Positions 1-10,236 of a stretch of DNA of 64,000 nt are shown here, piece by piece (position 1 is the stretch's first letter; every line of letters begins with the position of its first letter). The DNA is from LMUY01 sp964235495 (lineage in GTDB: Bacteria; Pseudomonadota; Alphaproteobacteria; Acetobacterales; Acetobacteraceae), in assembly GCA_964235495.1 (NCBI GenBank), contig CAXSAX010000007.1, positions 1 through 64,000 on the forward strand, given 5' to 3'. The notes under the pieces are model-generated. The model made no database searches and had not been told where the DNA came from. It saw only the letters and a list, made by a program, of their open reading frames with translations. The position numbers were made by a program, and so were the translations under genes.

Positions 1-200
1 GACGCCGCCAACATATCCCTTCCAACATCAGATGTGATTTTCAAGGAACGAGAACTTTCCAGAGACGCTGTCGTCCAGCGCGTCCGGTGAAGAGCTATCT
101 AGTGGGGCCGGCCAACCGTGTCAACGCGATGACAGCGGGTTTTCCGCCCTCGCCTGGGAACCAGCCATGCATGATTGCAGGTTGCCAACCATAGGCATGC
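1..200. other. Intergenic edge, no gene recognised
   Basis: This stretch at the left window edge carries no open frame that resembles a known protein, and I see no tRNA or rRNA signature. It lies beyond the 3' end of clpB. It may contain the far end of whatever gene lies to the left, but nothing can be named. Confidence 0.4.
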
Positions 201-234
201 AAATGGCCCCTGCGTCACCGAGGCAGGGGCCATT
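201..234 (-). terminator. Probable terminator of clpB
   Basis: A perfect 12-bp stem, AATGGCCCCTGC against GCAGGGGCCATT with a 9-base loop, lies four bases beyond the clpB stop codon. On the minus strand it is followed by a short run of T. This is a plausible intrinsic terminator; the U-tract is weak. Confidence 0.65.
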
Positions 235-237
235 GCG

Positions 238-2820
<2,583 letters not shown>

Positions 2821-2890
2821 GGGTGTCCCTTTCGATCAGGCGACAGGATCAGCTTGGCACGTCCCTCATCAGGCAACGCGCCGGTGAAGA

Positions 2891-2922
2891 ATTTGGGCAG
2901 CTGGTCTGTTCAACTCAAGGGG
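2891..2922 (-). promoter_or_regulatory. Sigma-32-like heat-shock promoter of clpB
   Basis: On the minus strand, CCCCTTGAG (2922-2914) is followed after 16 bases by CCCAAAT (2897-2891). This fits the RpoH pattern CTTGAA - 13 to 17 bases - CCCATNT closely. It lies in the gap between the transglutaminase stop and the clpB start, about 70 bases before the start codon. RpoH control of clpB is well established in proteobacteria; the site itself is my reading. Confidence 0.65.
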
Positions 2923-2929
2923 ACGTGGC

Positions 2930-3760
2930 TCAACCGACAGCCACTTGCACATCCACCCTCATGCTGTCGAACGAGTCCGGCGGCCCGACGAAACTGCCTG
3001 CCACCGGCACCGCCTGTTGCGGCGTGCGGGCGACGCTCACCCGGATCAGGTTGCGTCCCGCCACCGAGCCGTTGGTGGGGTCGAACTCCACCCAGCCCGC
3101 ACCGGGCAGATACACCTCCACCCAGGCATGGGTCGCACCACCGCCCACGGTGGACGGCGCGCCAATCGTGAGCCGTTCGTCGTACAGGTATCCGCTGACG
3201 AACCGGGCGGCGAGGCCGAGGGAGCGAACCGCCTCCATCATCAGCAGCGTCAAGTCCCGGCACGCGCCGGCGCCGGTGGCGAGCGTCGTCACCGGGTCGT
3301 TGGTGCCTTCGGCCTGGCGAGCCTCGTAGCGGAACTCCGCCCGGATCGCCTGCGTCATCGCGGTCAGCATCGCCAGCGTGCCGGTGGGAGCGCTGGCCAC
3401 GAGGAAGCGATGGGCCCACTCATCCACTCGGCCGCCTGGATCGGCGTAGTGACGCTCGATGGAGCGCGCGAGATCGGGTATCTCGGCGGAGCCATAAGTG
3501 AACGGGAAAGTCTCGGCCCGCGGGTCAAGCGGAAGCTCGGCGCGGGCTGGGTAGTGATGCAACCGCAGCGTCGAGATGATCCTCAGCCGCTCGGTCAGTT
3601 GATCGTCCGGGAAGCCCAGGAAGCAGACGGAATTGCCGAACACGTCATGCGCCCATCGCGTGTGCCGGGCCGGGGGCGAGACCGACAGCTTGGTTTCCAG
3701 CAGGCGAAGGTCGTGGCTGTCGCGCGGGCGGAGCATCAGCCGGTGGCCGAGCAGGCGCAC
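2930..3760 (-). CDS. Transglutaminase-like cysteine protease family protein
   Basis: The protein has the bacterial transglutaminase N-terminal beta domain followed by a transglutaminase core. The catalytic triad is visible: Cys in GACRD, His in THAW and Asp in FDPTNG. Such proteins are cytoplasmic and their substrates are mostly unknown; they often sit beside alpha-E and circularly permuted ATP-grasp genes, which are absent here. The start is a problem. The first standard start (GTG at 3760) cuts off about 16 residues that look like the conserved family beginning (VEVIHETEYHYVQP). These are in frame between the upstream COQ9 stop (TAG, 3823-3821) and the GTG. The only upstream candidate is a CTG at 3811. 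The gene follows COQ9 directly. Confidence 0.85.
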   Translation of the reverse strand: MRLLGHRLMLRPRDSHDLRLLETKLSVSPPARHTRWAHDVFGNSVCFLGFPDDQLTERLRIISTLRLHHYPARAELPLDPRAETFPFTYGSAEIPDLARSIERHYADPGGRVDEWAHRFLVASAPTGTLAMLTAMTQAIRAEFRYEARQAEGTNDPVTTLATGAGACRDLTLLMMEAVRSLGLAARFVSGYLYDERLTIGAPSTVGGGATHAWVEVYLPGAGWVEFDPTNGSVAGRNLIRVSVARTPQQAVPVAGSFVGPPDSFDSMRVDVQVAVG

Positions 3761-3820
3761 CGGCTGGACATAGTGGTACTCCGTCTCGTGGATGACCTCG
3801 ACCCGGGGCAGCGCGGGCGC

Positions 3821-4378
3821 CTAGGCCGAGCGGCTGAAGCGGCGGCGCAACCGGCCGATGCGCCCGATCCCGGCCAGCCGCCGGTCCAAGAAGGCGAGCG
3901 TGGCGGCGTCCCCCTCGCTGTCATCCCGCAGCCAGTAAAGCAGGGTCACGCCATAAACCCCGGCCAGCAGGGTGCGCTTGGTGTACCAGTTCCAATCGGC
4001 GCTGCGGTCCCCGGCCGCGTGCCAGATGGCATCCGTCGTGCGTGCGGTGACCCGGGCAGCCGCGGCCGGATTCCCACTCAGCACAGCCAGGCCGCGCCGT
4101 ACTGCTTGCTTGGCCGGGCAGCTGGCTTCCAAGCGGCAGGCGATGACGGCCCGCACGCGCTCCGGGACCCGGCCCTCCCCGGCAGTGCCGGCCATGCGGC
4201 GATCTGCCAGGTCGGCCCAGCTTTCCACCATGTCCGTCGGGCCGATCGGGAACAGCAGGTCGGCGTTCGGCGACACGGCCTCGCGCAGGGCGGCCAAATT
4301 CCAGCCGGGAAACGGCTTGGCCGACACCAAGGCATCCAGCGCCGCATCCCGCTCGTCAGAACGCTCCGGATAGGTCAT
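3821..4378 (-). CDS. COQ9 family protein, ubiquinone biosynthesis
   Basis: COQ9 proteins are lipid-binding, TetR-fold relatives that help the hydroxylation steps of ubiquinone synthesis. This 185-residue protein shows family hallmarks: FPGWNLAALREA near the N-terminus, a LLFPIGPTDMVESWADLADRRM-type segment, and WHAAGDRSADWNWYTKRTLL towards the C-terminus, followed by LAFLDRRLAGIGRIG. Bacterial members are known as rpsU-divergent proteins, and rpsU is indeed divergent here, with def in between. The ATG at 4378 overlaps the def stop in ATGA, so translation is probably coupled. Longer in-frame starts exist upstream but lie inside def and lack family resemblance. Confidence 0.9.
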   Translation of the reverse strand: MTYPERSDERDAALDALVSAKPFPGWNLAALREAVSPNADLLFPIGPTDMVESWADLADRRMAGTAGEGRVPERVRAVIACRLEASCPAKQAVRRGLAVLSGNPAAAARVTARTTDAIWHAAGDRSADWNWYTKRTLLAGVYGVTLLYWLRDDSEGDAATLAFLDRRLAGIGRIGRLRRRFSRSA

Positions 4379-4893
4379 CCGCCAGCCCTCGCCAGTTCCT
4401 CGTTGAAGCCGAACAGCGTCCAATCCGTCACCCGCGCCGGGTAGAGGATGCCGTCCAGGTGGTCGTTCTCGTGCTGGATGATCGCGGCGTGGAACCCGGC
4501 AGCTTCTCCGCTCACCGCGTTGCCGTCGCAATCCAGCCCGGCGTAGCTTACCCTGGTCCAGCGCGGCACGCCGGCCCGCAAGCCGGGAATCGACAAGCAT
4601 CCTTCCCATCCCAGCATCCGCTCCTCACCCAGCGGTTCGATCACCGGGTTGATGAGCACCGAGTTGGCCACGGACACGCCATCCGTGGCGCGGGTGGCCG
4701 GCACGCGGAACACGAACAGCCGCAACGGGACGTGAACCTGCGGGGCAGCAAGCCCGACGCCGGAGGCGTCCTCCATGGTCTCCATCATGTCCGCCACCAG
4801 CTGGCGAATGACGGGTGCGCCCGGGTCCGCCACCAGCTCGGCGCTGCGAAGCAGAACGGGGTGACCCACACGGGCGATCTTGAGGATGGACAT
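4375..4893 (-). CDS. def: Peptide deformylase
   Basis: Peptide deformylase removes the N-terminal formyl group from nascent proteins at the ribosome exit. All three metal-site motifs are present: GVGLAAPQ, EGCLSIPG (Cys ligand) and QHENDHLDG (HExxH, two His ligands and the catalytic Glu). From the ATG at 4893 the protein has 172 residues and begins MSILKIARVGHPVL, the usual family start. An in-frame extension to 4971 is unlikely to be translated. The gene leads a minus-strand run def-COQ9-transglutaminase and is divergent from rpsU. Confidence 0.96.
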   Translation of the reverse strand: MSILKIARVGHPVLLRSAELVADPGAPVIRQLVADMMETMEDASGVGLAAPQVHVPLRLFVFRVPATRATDGVSVANSVLINPVIEPLGEERMLGWEGCLSIPGLRAGVPRWTRVSYAGLDCDGNAVSGEAAGFHAAIIQHENDHLDGILYPARVTDWTLFGFNEELARAGG

Positions 4894-5033
4894 AGCGGAC
4901 CGGACCTGGTGTTGCGAAAGGCTTTGGCGAGACGCCGCGTCCATGATATAGCCGCGGCTTCCGCGGTGCATGCAGCCCGCCGGACCCCTTTATCACGCCC
5001 GTATCCGGGCGTCGCGGCAGGAGTAGGCGTCGA

Positions 5034-5237
5034 GTGCAGGTTCTGGTCCGAGACAACAACGTCGATCAGGCTTTGAAGGCCTTGAAAAAGAAGATGCAGC
5101 GTGAAGGCATCTTCCGCGAGATGAAGCTGCGTCGCCATTTCGAGAAGCCATCGGAGCGCCGGGCGCGCGAGGCTGCCGAGGCTGTTCGCCGCGCGCGTAA
5201 GATGGAGCGCAAGCGCCTGGAGCGCGAAGGCTTCTGA
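5034..5237 (+). CDS. rpsU: 30S ribosomal protein S21
   Basis: S21 is a small, very basic protein of the 30S subunit involved in start-site recognition. The 67 residues begin MQVLVRDNNVDQALKALKKK and end in a run of Arg/Lys/Glu, as in alphaproteobacterial S21. The start is GTG, preceded at a good distance by AGGAG (about 5019-5023). A strong hairpin terminator follows 5 bases after the stop, so the gene is transcribed alone. It is divergent from def and COQ9. Confidence 0.97.
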   Translation: MQVLVRDNNVDQALKALKKKMQREGIFREMKLRRHFEKPSERRAREAAEAVRRARKMERKRLEREGF

Positions 5238-5242
5238 TATCC

Positions 5243-5276
5243 GGGGGACCCTGTCTCTCGGCAGGGTTCCCGTTTT
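5243..5276 (+). terminator. Intrinsic terminator of rpsU
   Basis: GGGGACCCTG pairs with CAGGGTTCCC (one G-U pair) over an 8-base loop and is followed by GTTTT. It lies directly after the rpsU stop codon. Confidence 0.85.
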
Positions 5277-5286
5277 CCAGACTGCG

Positions 5287-5844
5287 TCACGACGTCGGTG
5301 CGTCGCATCCAGCTGATGGCAGGTGTTGATCCGGCTCGACCGTCACGTTGAAACTGGCGCGGGCCAGGATGCGTGGCCCTTGAATGACCGTGAAGGTCCA
5401 GGTGCCCGGCACTAAGGACCACGGCTCCTCCAGCGTATAGCCGGTGTAGCTCCACCGATCCCCGCTTGCACTGCTCATGTTGATCTCGGTCGTGCCGCTC
5501 TGGCCGTTCGGCAAGGTCCATAACGGGTGTTCCAGCTGGACCATCACGGGTGCCACGTCGCCGGGGCGGAGATTGGCGGCCTTGAACTCCATCCCAAACT
5601 GACGGCAAAACGTGCCGTCGATATTCGGGCCGAGCTTGAGGAATTTCGGATCGAGCACCGCCGCAGAGCCTGCGAGATTGCCGGGAAGCGGTGGTTGCGC
5701 GGGGCCCGCCTCCATGGCTGCGACCTCTCCGATGCGGCCGACCTGCAAGATGAGCTGGTCTGCCCGCGCCGGCCTCGCTCCCAGGCACGCTACGCTGGCT
5801 GCGCACGCTATCCAGATTAGGGCAAGATGGGTGGGTGCAGGCAC
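5287..5844 (-). CDS. Secreted DUF3859-type protein
   Basis: The 185-residue protein starts (GTG) with a signal peptide: a hydrophobic stretch LALIWIACAASVACLG, then a likely cleavage after ARPARA at about residue 28. The rest looks like one beta-sandwich domain. The segment FCRQFGMEFKA, the pair HP(L)WTLPNG and the C-terminal LEEPWSLVPGTWTFTVIQG resemble the DUF3859 family, whose function is unknown. It is probably periplasmic. It stands alone between rpsU (convergent) and the MotB-like gene. Confidence 0.75.
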   Translation of the reverse strand: MPAPTHLALIWIACAASVACLGARPARADQLILQVGRIGEVAAMEAGPAQPPLPGNLAGSAAVLDPKFLKLGPNIDGTFCRQFGMEFKAANLRPGDVAPVMVQLEHPLWTLPNGQSGTTEINMSSASGDRWSYTGYTLEEPWSLVPGTWTFTVIQGPRILARASFNVTVEPDQHLPSAGCDAPTS

Positions 5845-5904
5845 TGCGCCGCCTCTTGAGGTTGCACAGCATCATGCGTCAAACCGCGCAGCATTGCACG
5901 GGAA

Positions 5905-6924
5905 TCAGCGGTCAGTCAGCCGCAGCTCGATACGCCGGTTCTTGGCATACGCGTCCGGGGTATCCGCCCCGTCCACCGGCTGGAAATCGGCGAACCCGGT
6001 GGCGGCGAGGTGGTTCGCGGGTATCCCCTGGTCGATCAGCAGCTTGACCACGTTGATCGCCCGCTGCGACGACAGCTCCCAGTTGGACGGGAACGCGCCG
6101 CGCGTGACCGGCAGCCGGTCCGCATGGCCGTCGACACGCAGGATCCAGGGCAGGCCGGGCGGGATGTCCGCCGCCACGTCCTTGAGGGTGCCGGCCAAGG
6201 CGTGCATCTCATCCGCTCCGGCCGGGCTCAGCTCTGCGCTGCCGGGGGGGAACAGCACCTCGGACTGGAACACGAACCGGTCGCCGACGACCTGCACGCC
6301 GGGTCGGTTGGCCAGCACCTCGCGCAACCGGCCGAAGAACTCGCTGCGGTAGCGCTGCAGCTCCTCCACCTTGGACGCCAACGCCGCGTTGAGCCGTGAG
6401 CCGAGGTTGGCGATCTGCACATCCTTGGCCTTGTCCGCCTGCTCAGACAGGTTCAGGGCGGCGGAAAGCTGTGCCAGCTGGTCGCGCAACTCGGCCAGCT
6501 GACGGTTCATCGGCGCGAGTTGCGCCTGGGTCGACTCCGCCAGCTTCTTCTCGTCGTCAAGCTGCGCCACTGCGGCGATGCGGGCCTGGTCGTCGGACGC
6601 GGCCCTCGCGGCAGCCGTGCGAGCCTGCGCCTCCAACGCTGCCTTGCCTGCCGCCAGCTGTGCAGCCGCATCCGTGAGCTGGGAGTGCAGGGCAGTGCTG
6701 TGGCTGCGCTCCAGGGCAAGCATGTCCGTCAGCTCCGCCACGTGATGGTTCAGCTGTTCGAGTGCGCGGTCCTTGCCCGTGATGGCGACGGAGAGGAAGG
6801 CCTGCGCCAGCACGAAAACCAGCAGCACGAAGATGATGACCATCAGCAGGGTGGAGAGCGCGTCCACGTAGCCGGGCCACGGATTGAGCGCCTCGCTGCC
6901 GCCAGAGCGCCGGCGGCGATTCAT
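5905..6924 (-). CDS. MotB-like peptidoglycan-binding protein
   Basis: The 339-residue protein has one N-terminal membrane helix (LSTLLMVIIFVLLVFVLAQAF, about 22-45), preceded by WPGYVDAL, the MotB/TolR-type proton-channel segment with a conserved Asp. A long Ala/Gln-rich coiled coil follows (about 55-200), then a C-terminal OmpA-like wall-binding domain with NWELSSQRA and NRRIELRL. It is probably the stator subunit that anchors a proton channel to the cell wall. It overlaps the upstream TolQ-like gene by ATGA (6921-6924). No flagellar genes are nearby, so the complex is probably not a flagellar stator. Confidence 0.88.
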   Translation of the reverse strand: MNRRRRSGGSEALNPWPGYVDALSTLLMVIIFVLLVFVLAQAFLSVAITGKDRALEQLNHHVAELTDMLALERSHSTALHSQLTDAAAQLAAGKAALEAQARTAAARAASDDQARIAAVAQLDDEKKLAESTQAQLAPMNRQLAELRDQLAQLSAALNLSEQADKAKDVQIANLGSRLNAALASKVEELQRYRSEFFGRLREVLANRPGVQVVGDRFVFQSEVLFPPGSAELSPAGADEMHALAGTLKDVAADIPPGLPWILRVDGHADRLPVTRGAFPSNWELSSQRAINVVKLLIDQGIPANHLAATGFADFQPVDGADTPDAYAKNRRIELRLTDR

Positions 6925-8072
6925 GCGTGCGGCTGACCCGCCACGCCGGCGATGGTGCGGGTCAGCACGCGAATGTCGTTGCGCAGCTCGGACGTGCTCT
7001 GGGCGCGGCCGCGCTCCAGCTCGCCAACCAGGCGGCCCAGGGCGCCCTCGATGTTGCGCAGGTGGCCGCGCGCCGCCTCGTCGCCACCGCGGTCACCCAG
7101 GCGCTGCAACGCCGGGCCGAGCGAGGCCTGCGCCTCGGCGACCCGCAGCATGAGCTGCTGGTTGCTGCGCATCGTGTCCGACAGCTGGCCGATGCGTTCG
7201 GTGAGCAGCACGATGGCATTGTTGGCTTGCACCCGGCCGTCCTCGCCGCGGACCAAAATGCGCTGCAGGTTCTCCATGTTCTCCGCCGTCTGCTCCAGCA
7301 GGGCCTGCACGTAAATGGGGACGGACGCCTCCCCTTCCCCGCCCAGCACGCCGGAGGACAGCCGGGTCAGCCCGGCCAGCCATTCCTCCAGCTCGTTGAA
7401 GAACCGGTTCTGCGCTTGGCCGGCGGTGAGGTCGAGGAACCCCAGCACCAACGCGCCGGACAGGCCGAACATGGAGGAGGAGAATGCCGTGCTCATGCCC
7501 TGCAACGGCCGGGACAGGCCGCTTTTCAACTGGTCGAACAGCACGTTCACGTCGCCCGCGCCGACCGACATGCCGTTGATGACCCCTGCCACGGCGCCGA
7601 CCGTCAGCAGCAGGCCCCAGAACGTGCCGAGCAGGCCGAGGAAGATCAGCAGCCCCGTCATGTAGCGGGACAGCTCGCGGCTCTCGTCCAGCCGGCTGGA
7701 CAGGCTGTCCAGCAGGGAGCGCATGGCGGGGGCGGAGATGGTGAACCGATCGGTGCCGCCGCCCTGCCGGCCCTCGGAGGAGCGGGAGGCCAGCATGGCC
7801 GCCATCGGCGCCAGCAGCACGGGCGGCGGCAGGCCGGCCAGGCGGGCGCGGGACTGCTGGAACGTCTCGATCCAGCGCACCTCCGGAGTCAGCCGCAGCA
7901 CCTGGCCCAGGTTCCAGGCGATGCCGATCAGCAGCACCACCAGGATCAGCGAGTTCAGCAGCGGGTTGCTGCTGAACGCCACCAGCAAAGCCCCGGACAG
8001 CGCCGCGGCCACGGCCATGACCGCCACCAGGAACAACGCCATGCGGCCAAGATAATTGGCAGGCCGGGTCAT
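6921..8072 (-). CDS. MotA/TolQ/ExbB-like proton channel protein
   Basis: This 383-residue inner-membrane protein has two N-terminal helices (about 10-32 and 37-55). After a cytoplasmic loop there are two more helices containing the family signature GLLGTFWGLLLTVG and SSMFGLSGALVLGFLDL. The C-terminal third is a soluble, probably coiled helical tail (about 245-383) longer than in TolQ or ExbB. It should form the proton channel with the MotB-like product, whose gene overlaps its 3' end. The start lies one base after the stop of the OmpA-like gene. The layout is common in alphaproteobacteria beside an inositol monophosphatase gene; the role is not established. Confidence 0.88.
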   Translation of the reverse strand: MTRPANYLGRMALFLVAVMAVAAALSGALLVAFSSNPLLNSLILVVLLIGIAWNLGQVLRLTPEVRWIETFQQSRARLAGLPPPVLLAPMAAMLASRSSEGRQGGGTDRFTISAPAMRSLLDSLSSRLDESRELSRYMTGLLIFLGLLGTFWGLLLTVGAVAGVINGMSVGAGDVNVLFDQLKSGLSRPLQGMSTAFSSSMFGLSGALVLGFLDLTAGQAQNRFFNELEEWLAGLTRLSSGVLGGEGEASVPIYVQALLEQTAENMENLQRILVRGEDGRVQANNAIVLLTERIGQLSDTMRSNQQLMLRVAEAQASLGPALQRLGDRGGDEAARGHLRNIEGALGRLVGELERGRAQSTSELRNDIRVLTRTIAGVAGQPHA

Positions 8073-8073
8073 C

Positions 8074-8751
8074 TCAGGGCGATGGGGCGGGGGCGACGCC
8101 GGCTTGCGTCACGTCCACGCGGTCCGGCGGCCCGGCGGATGAGGCGGCGCCCAGCGCCCTGGGATAGATGCGGGTGGAGGCGATGCCCTCGCTGATCAGC
8201 ACCGCCCGCGCGGCCAGCGCCCGGGACAAGGACAGGCGGCGCGGGGTGGACGGGTCGTCCGGCATGCCTTCGGCATAGGCATAAACGTTCAGGTCGGCGT
8301 TCGGATCGGCTTTCACCGTGCGGGCCAGAGCGCGCAGGGCAGCCTCGGTTTTCGGGTTGAGGTCCGCCTTGCCGGCGCCGAAGGTGATGCGCAGGCCCCC
8401 CGGCAGGACGGACGCATCCCCGGCCGCGTCCGGCACCACAGGGACGGGTGGCGGAGGAGGGGGGGCCACCGCCGCCTCCGGCGAGGGCGCCAGGACCGCG
8501 GCCGGGGGCGCGGCAGGAGCCACGGTCACCGGGCGAGGCCTGGGCTTAGTGGGCTGTGGATTGGCCCGGGCTGCCGGATGCTGGGTTCGGGCGGCGGGCG
8601 GGCGAGGCGTTGGCTGCTTGACGGGGGCAGTGGGGGACACAGGGGCCGGCGCGGCCGGGACCAGGCGATCAAGCGCGCCGGGATTGACGCTGACTTGGGC
8701 CAGGGCCGCACCGGGCAGCAGCATGGCGAGCGGGAACAGAATGCGGATCAC
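8074..8751 (-). CDS. OmpA-family protein with proline-rich linker
   Basis: The 225-residue protein has a signal peptide (MIRILFPLAMLLPGAALA, cleavage about residue 18). A long Pro/Ala-rich linker covers about 30-110, including a run of seven prolines. An OmpA-like domain follows (about 120-205: LRITFGAGKADLNPKTEAAL, then LSLSRALAARAVLISEGI). The final Arg-containing wall-binding segment (NRRVE-type) is poorly preserved: the text reads PPDRVDV, so peptidoglycan binding is uncertain. It is the first gene of the operon with the TolQ-like and MotB-like genes. Confidence 0.8.
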   Translation of the reverse strand: MIRILFPLAMLLPGAALAQVSVNPGALDRLVPAAPAPVSPTAPVKQPTPRPPAARTQHPAARANPQPTKPRPRPVTVAPAAPPAAVLAPSPEAAVAPPPPPPVPVVPDAAGDASVLPGGLRITFGAGKADLNPKTEAALRALARTVKADPNADLNVYAYAEGMPDDPSTPRRLSLSRALAARAVLISEGIASTRIYPRALGAASSAGPPDRVDVTQAGVAPAPSP

Positions 8752-8790
8752 GTGGGCAACGTAGCTTGCGCGGTCCGCGCGGCCAACGCC

Positions 8791-9630
8791 CTAAGCGGCG
8801 CGCGCGGCCACGATGCCTTCAGCGACCACTTCCAGCAACTTGGGATGCAAATGCGGGTTGGCGGCCACCATGTCGACACCGGCCACGTCCATCACCGGGT
8901 CACCGCCGGCCGCGTCGGTGGCGTAGCCGCCGGCTTCCCGCACGATCAGCATCCCCGCCGCCACGTCCCATGGCTTCGGCCCGAGTTCCCAGTAGCCGTC
9001 GTACCGGCCAGCCGCGACCCAAGCGAGGTCCAGCGCTGCCGCGCCGAATCGCCGCACACCGGCCACCATGGGCATCAACGTGCCAAGGGTGCGGGCAAAG
9101 GCCAGCCTGCGGCCAGCAGGAACCGAGGCAAACGGGATGCCGGTGGCCAGCAACGCGTCCTTGATCTCGCGCCGCCCGGACACGCGCAGCCGCCGCTCGT
9201 TGAGGAAGGCGCCCACGCCCTTCTCGGCCCAGAACATCTCGTCGTTCACGGGGTTGTAGATGCACCCGGCGACGATCTCGCTGACCACGTCGTTCCGTCG
9301 CTCCAGAGCCACGCTGATGCACCAGTGCGGCACACCGTGCAGGTAGTTCGTGGTGCCGTCCAACGGATCGACGATCCAGCGCCAGGACCAGTTGGGGCTG
9401 CCGACCGATCCGCCCTCCTCCAGCAGGAAGGCGTAGCCCGGGCGGGCGCGCTCCAGCTCGGTGCGGATCGTCTGCTCGGAGCGCAGGTCGGCCTGGCTAA
9501 CGAAGTCGCCGGGGCCCTTGACGCTGACCTGCAGCTGCTCGACCTCGGCGAAGTCCCGCACGAGGCGGCGGGACGCCTTCTGCACGGCGTTCTGCATCAC
9601 CGTCATGTGCGGGGAGAGCTGGAGGGCCAT
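8791..9630 (-). CDS. suhB: Inositol monophosphatase family protein
   Basis: This is a Mg-dependent phosphatase of the IMPase fold, acting on inositol phosphates and, in some bacteria, on RNA polymerase or ribosome assembly as SuhB. The 279 residues show the metal-site motifs DFVSQADLRSE, a Glu pair in LLEEGG, DPLDGTTNY and the C-terminal WDVAAG. The family length is normal. Its ATG overlaps the efp stop in TGATG (9632-9628), so it is translationally coupled to efp. The symbol is by family, not by proven role. Confidence 0.92.
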   Translation of the reverse strand: MALQLSPHMTVMQNAVQKASRRLVRDFAEVEQLQVSVKGPGDFVSQADLRSEQTIRTELERARPGYAFLLEEGGSVGSPNWSWRWIVDPLDGTTNYLHGVPHWCISVALERRNDVVSEIVAGCIYNPVNDEMFWAEKGVGAFLNERRLRVSGRREIKDALLATGIPFASVPAGRRLAFARTLGTLMPMVAGVRRFGAAALDLAWVAAGRYDGYWELGPKPWDVAAGMLIVREAGGYATDAAGGDPVMDVAGVDMVAANPHLHPKLLEVVAEGIVAARAA

Positions 9631-10196
9631 CAGCCTTTCGACCGCTCCACGTAGCTGCCATCCTCGGTCTTGACCACGATGCGCTCGCCCGACTCGATGA
9701 ACGGCGGCACCAGCGTCTTGACGCCGTTCGAGAGCTTGGCCGGCTTGTAGGAGCTGGCGGCGGTTTGCCCCTTCACCACCGGGTCCGCCTCCTCCACCGT
9801 CAGGATCACGGTTGCGGGCAGGTGGATGCCGACCGGGTCGCCCTCCACGGTATCGACCTCCACCTTCATGTTGTCTTGCAGGAAAGCCACTTGGTCGCCC
9901 AGGATTTCCGCCGGAATTATGGCTTGGTCGAAGGTTTCCGGGTCCATCAGCACCAGGTTGTCACCATCGGTGTAGGAGTAGGTATAGTCCTTGGTGTCCG
10001 TCATCAACCGCTCCACCGTGTCGGCGGTGCGCCAGCGCTCGTTGGTCTTGTTGCCGGTCTTCATGTTGCGCATCTCAACCTGGATGAACGCGCCGCCCTT
10101 GCCCGGCGTGATGATCTGCTGCTTCAGCACCGTCCAGCGGTTGCCTTCGTGCTCGATCACCTGGCCGGCGCGGATCAGGTTGGCCTGCTGCTTCAT
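9630..10196 (-). CDS. efp: Elongation factor P
   Basis: EF-P relieves ribosomes stalled at polyproline stretches. The 188-residue protein starts at the ATG at 10196 (MKQQANLIRAGQVIEHEGNR). It carries three domains: KOW-like, then two OB domains ending in GSYVERSKG. The modified loop reads TPGKGGAF, with Lys33 equivalent to the beta-lysylated Lys34 of E. coli. The next genes are epmB and epmA, the enzymes for that modification. An in-frame upward extension to 10436 lies inside epmB and is not real. Confidence 0.97.
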   Translation of the reverse strand: MKQQANLIRAGQVIEHEGNRWTVLKQQIITPGKGGAFIQVEMRNMKTGNKTNERWRTADTVERLMTDTKDYTYSYTDGDNLVLMDPETFDQAIIPAEILGDQVAFLQDNMKVEVDTVEGDPVGIHLPATVILTVEEADPVVKGQTAASSYKPAKLSNGVKTLVPPFIESGERIVVKTEDGSYVERSKG

Positions 10197-10236
10197 GGTT
10201 CGTCGGGCTTTCGCGCGAAATGGGAAGGGCGGAGGT

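Noticed and set aside
5905..8751. Zorya-type defence (ZorAB-like MotAB pair)
   Set aside because: The channel and wall-binding proteins superficially fit, but no ZorC/D/E genes follow, the channel tail is far shorter than in ZorA, and the neighbours are housekeeping genes.
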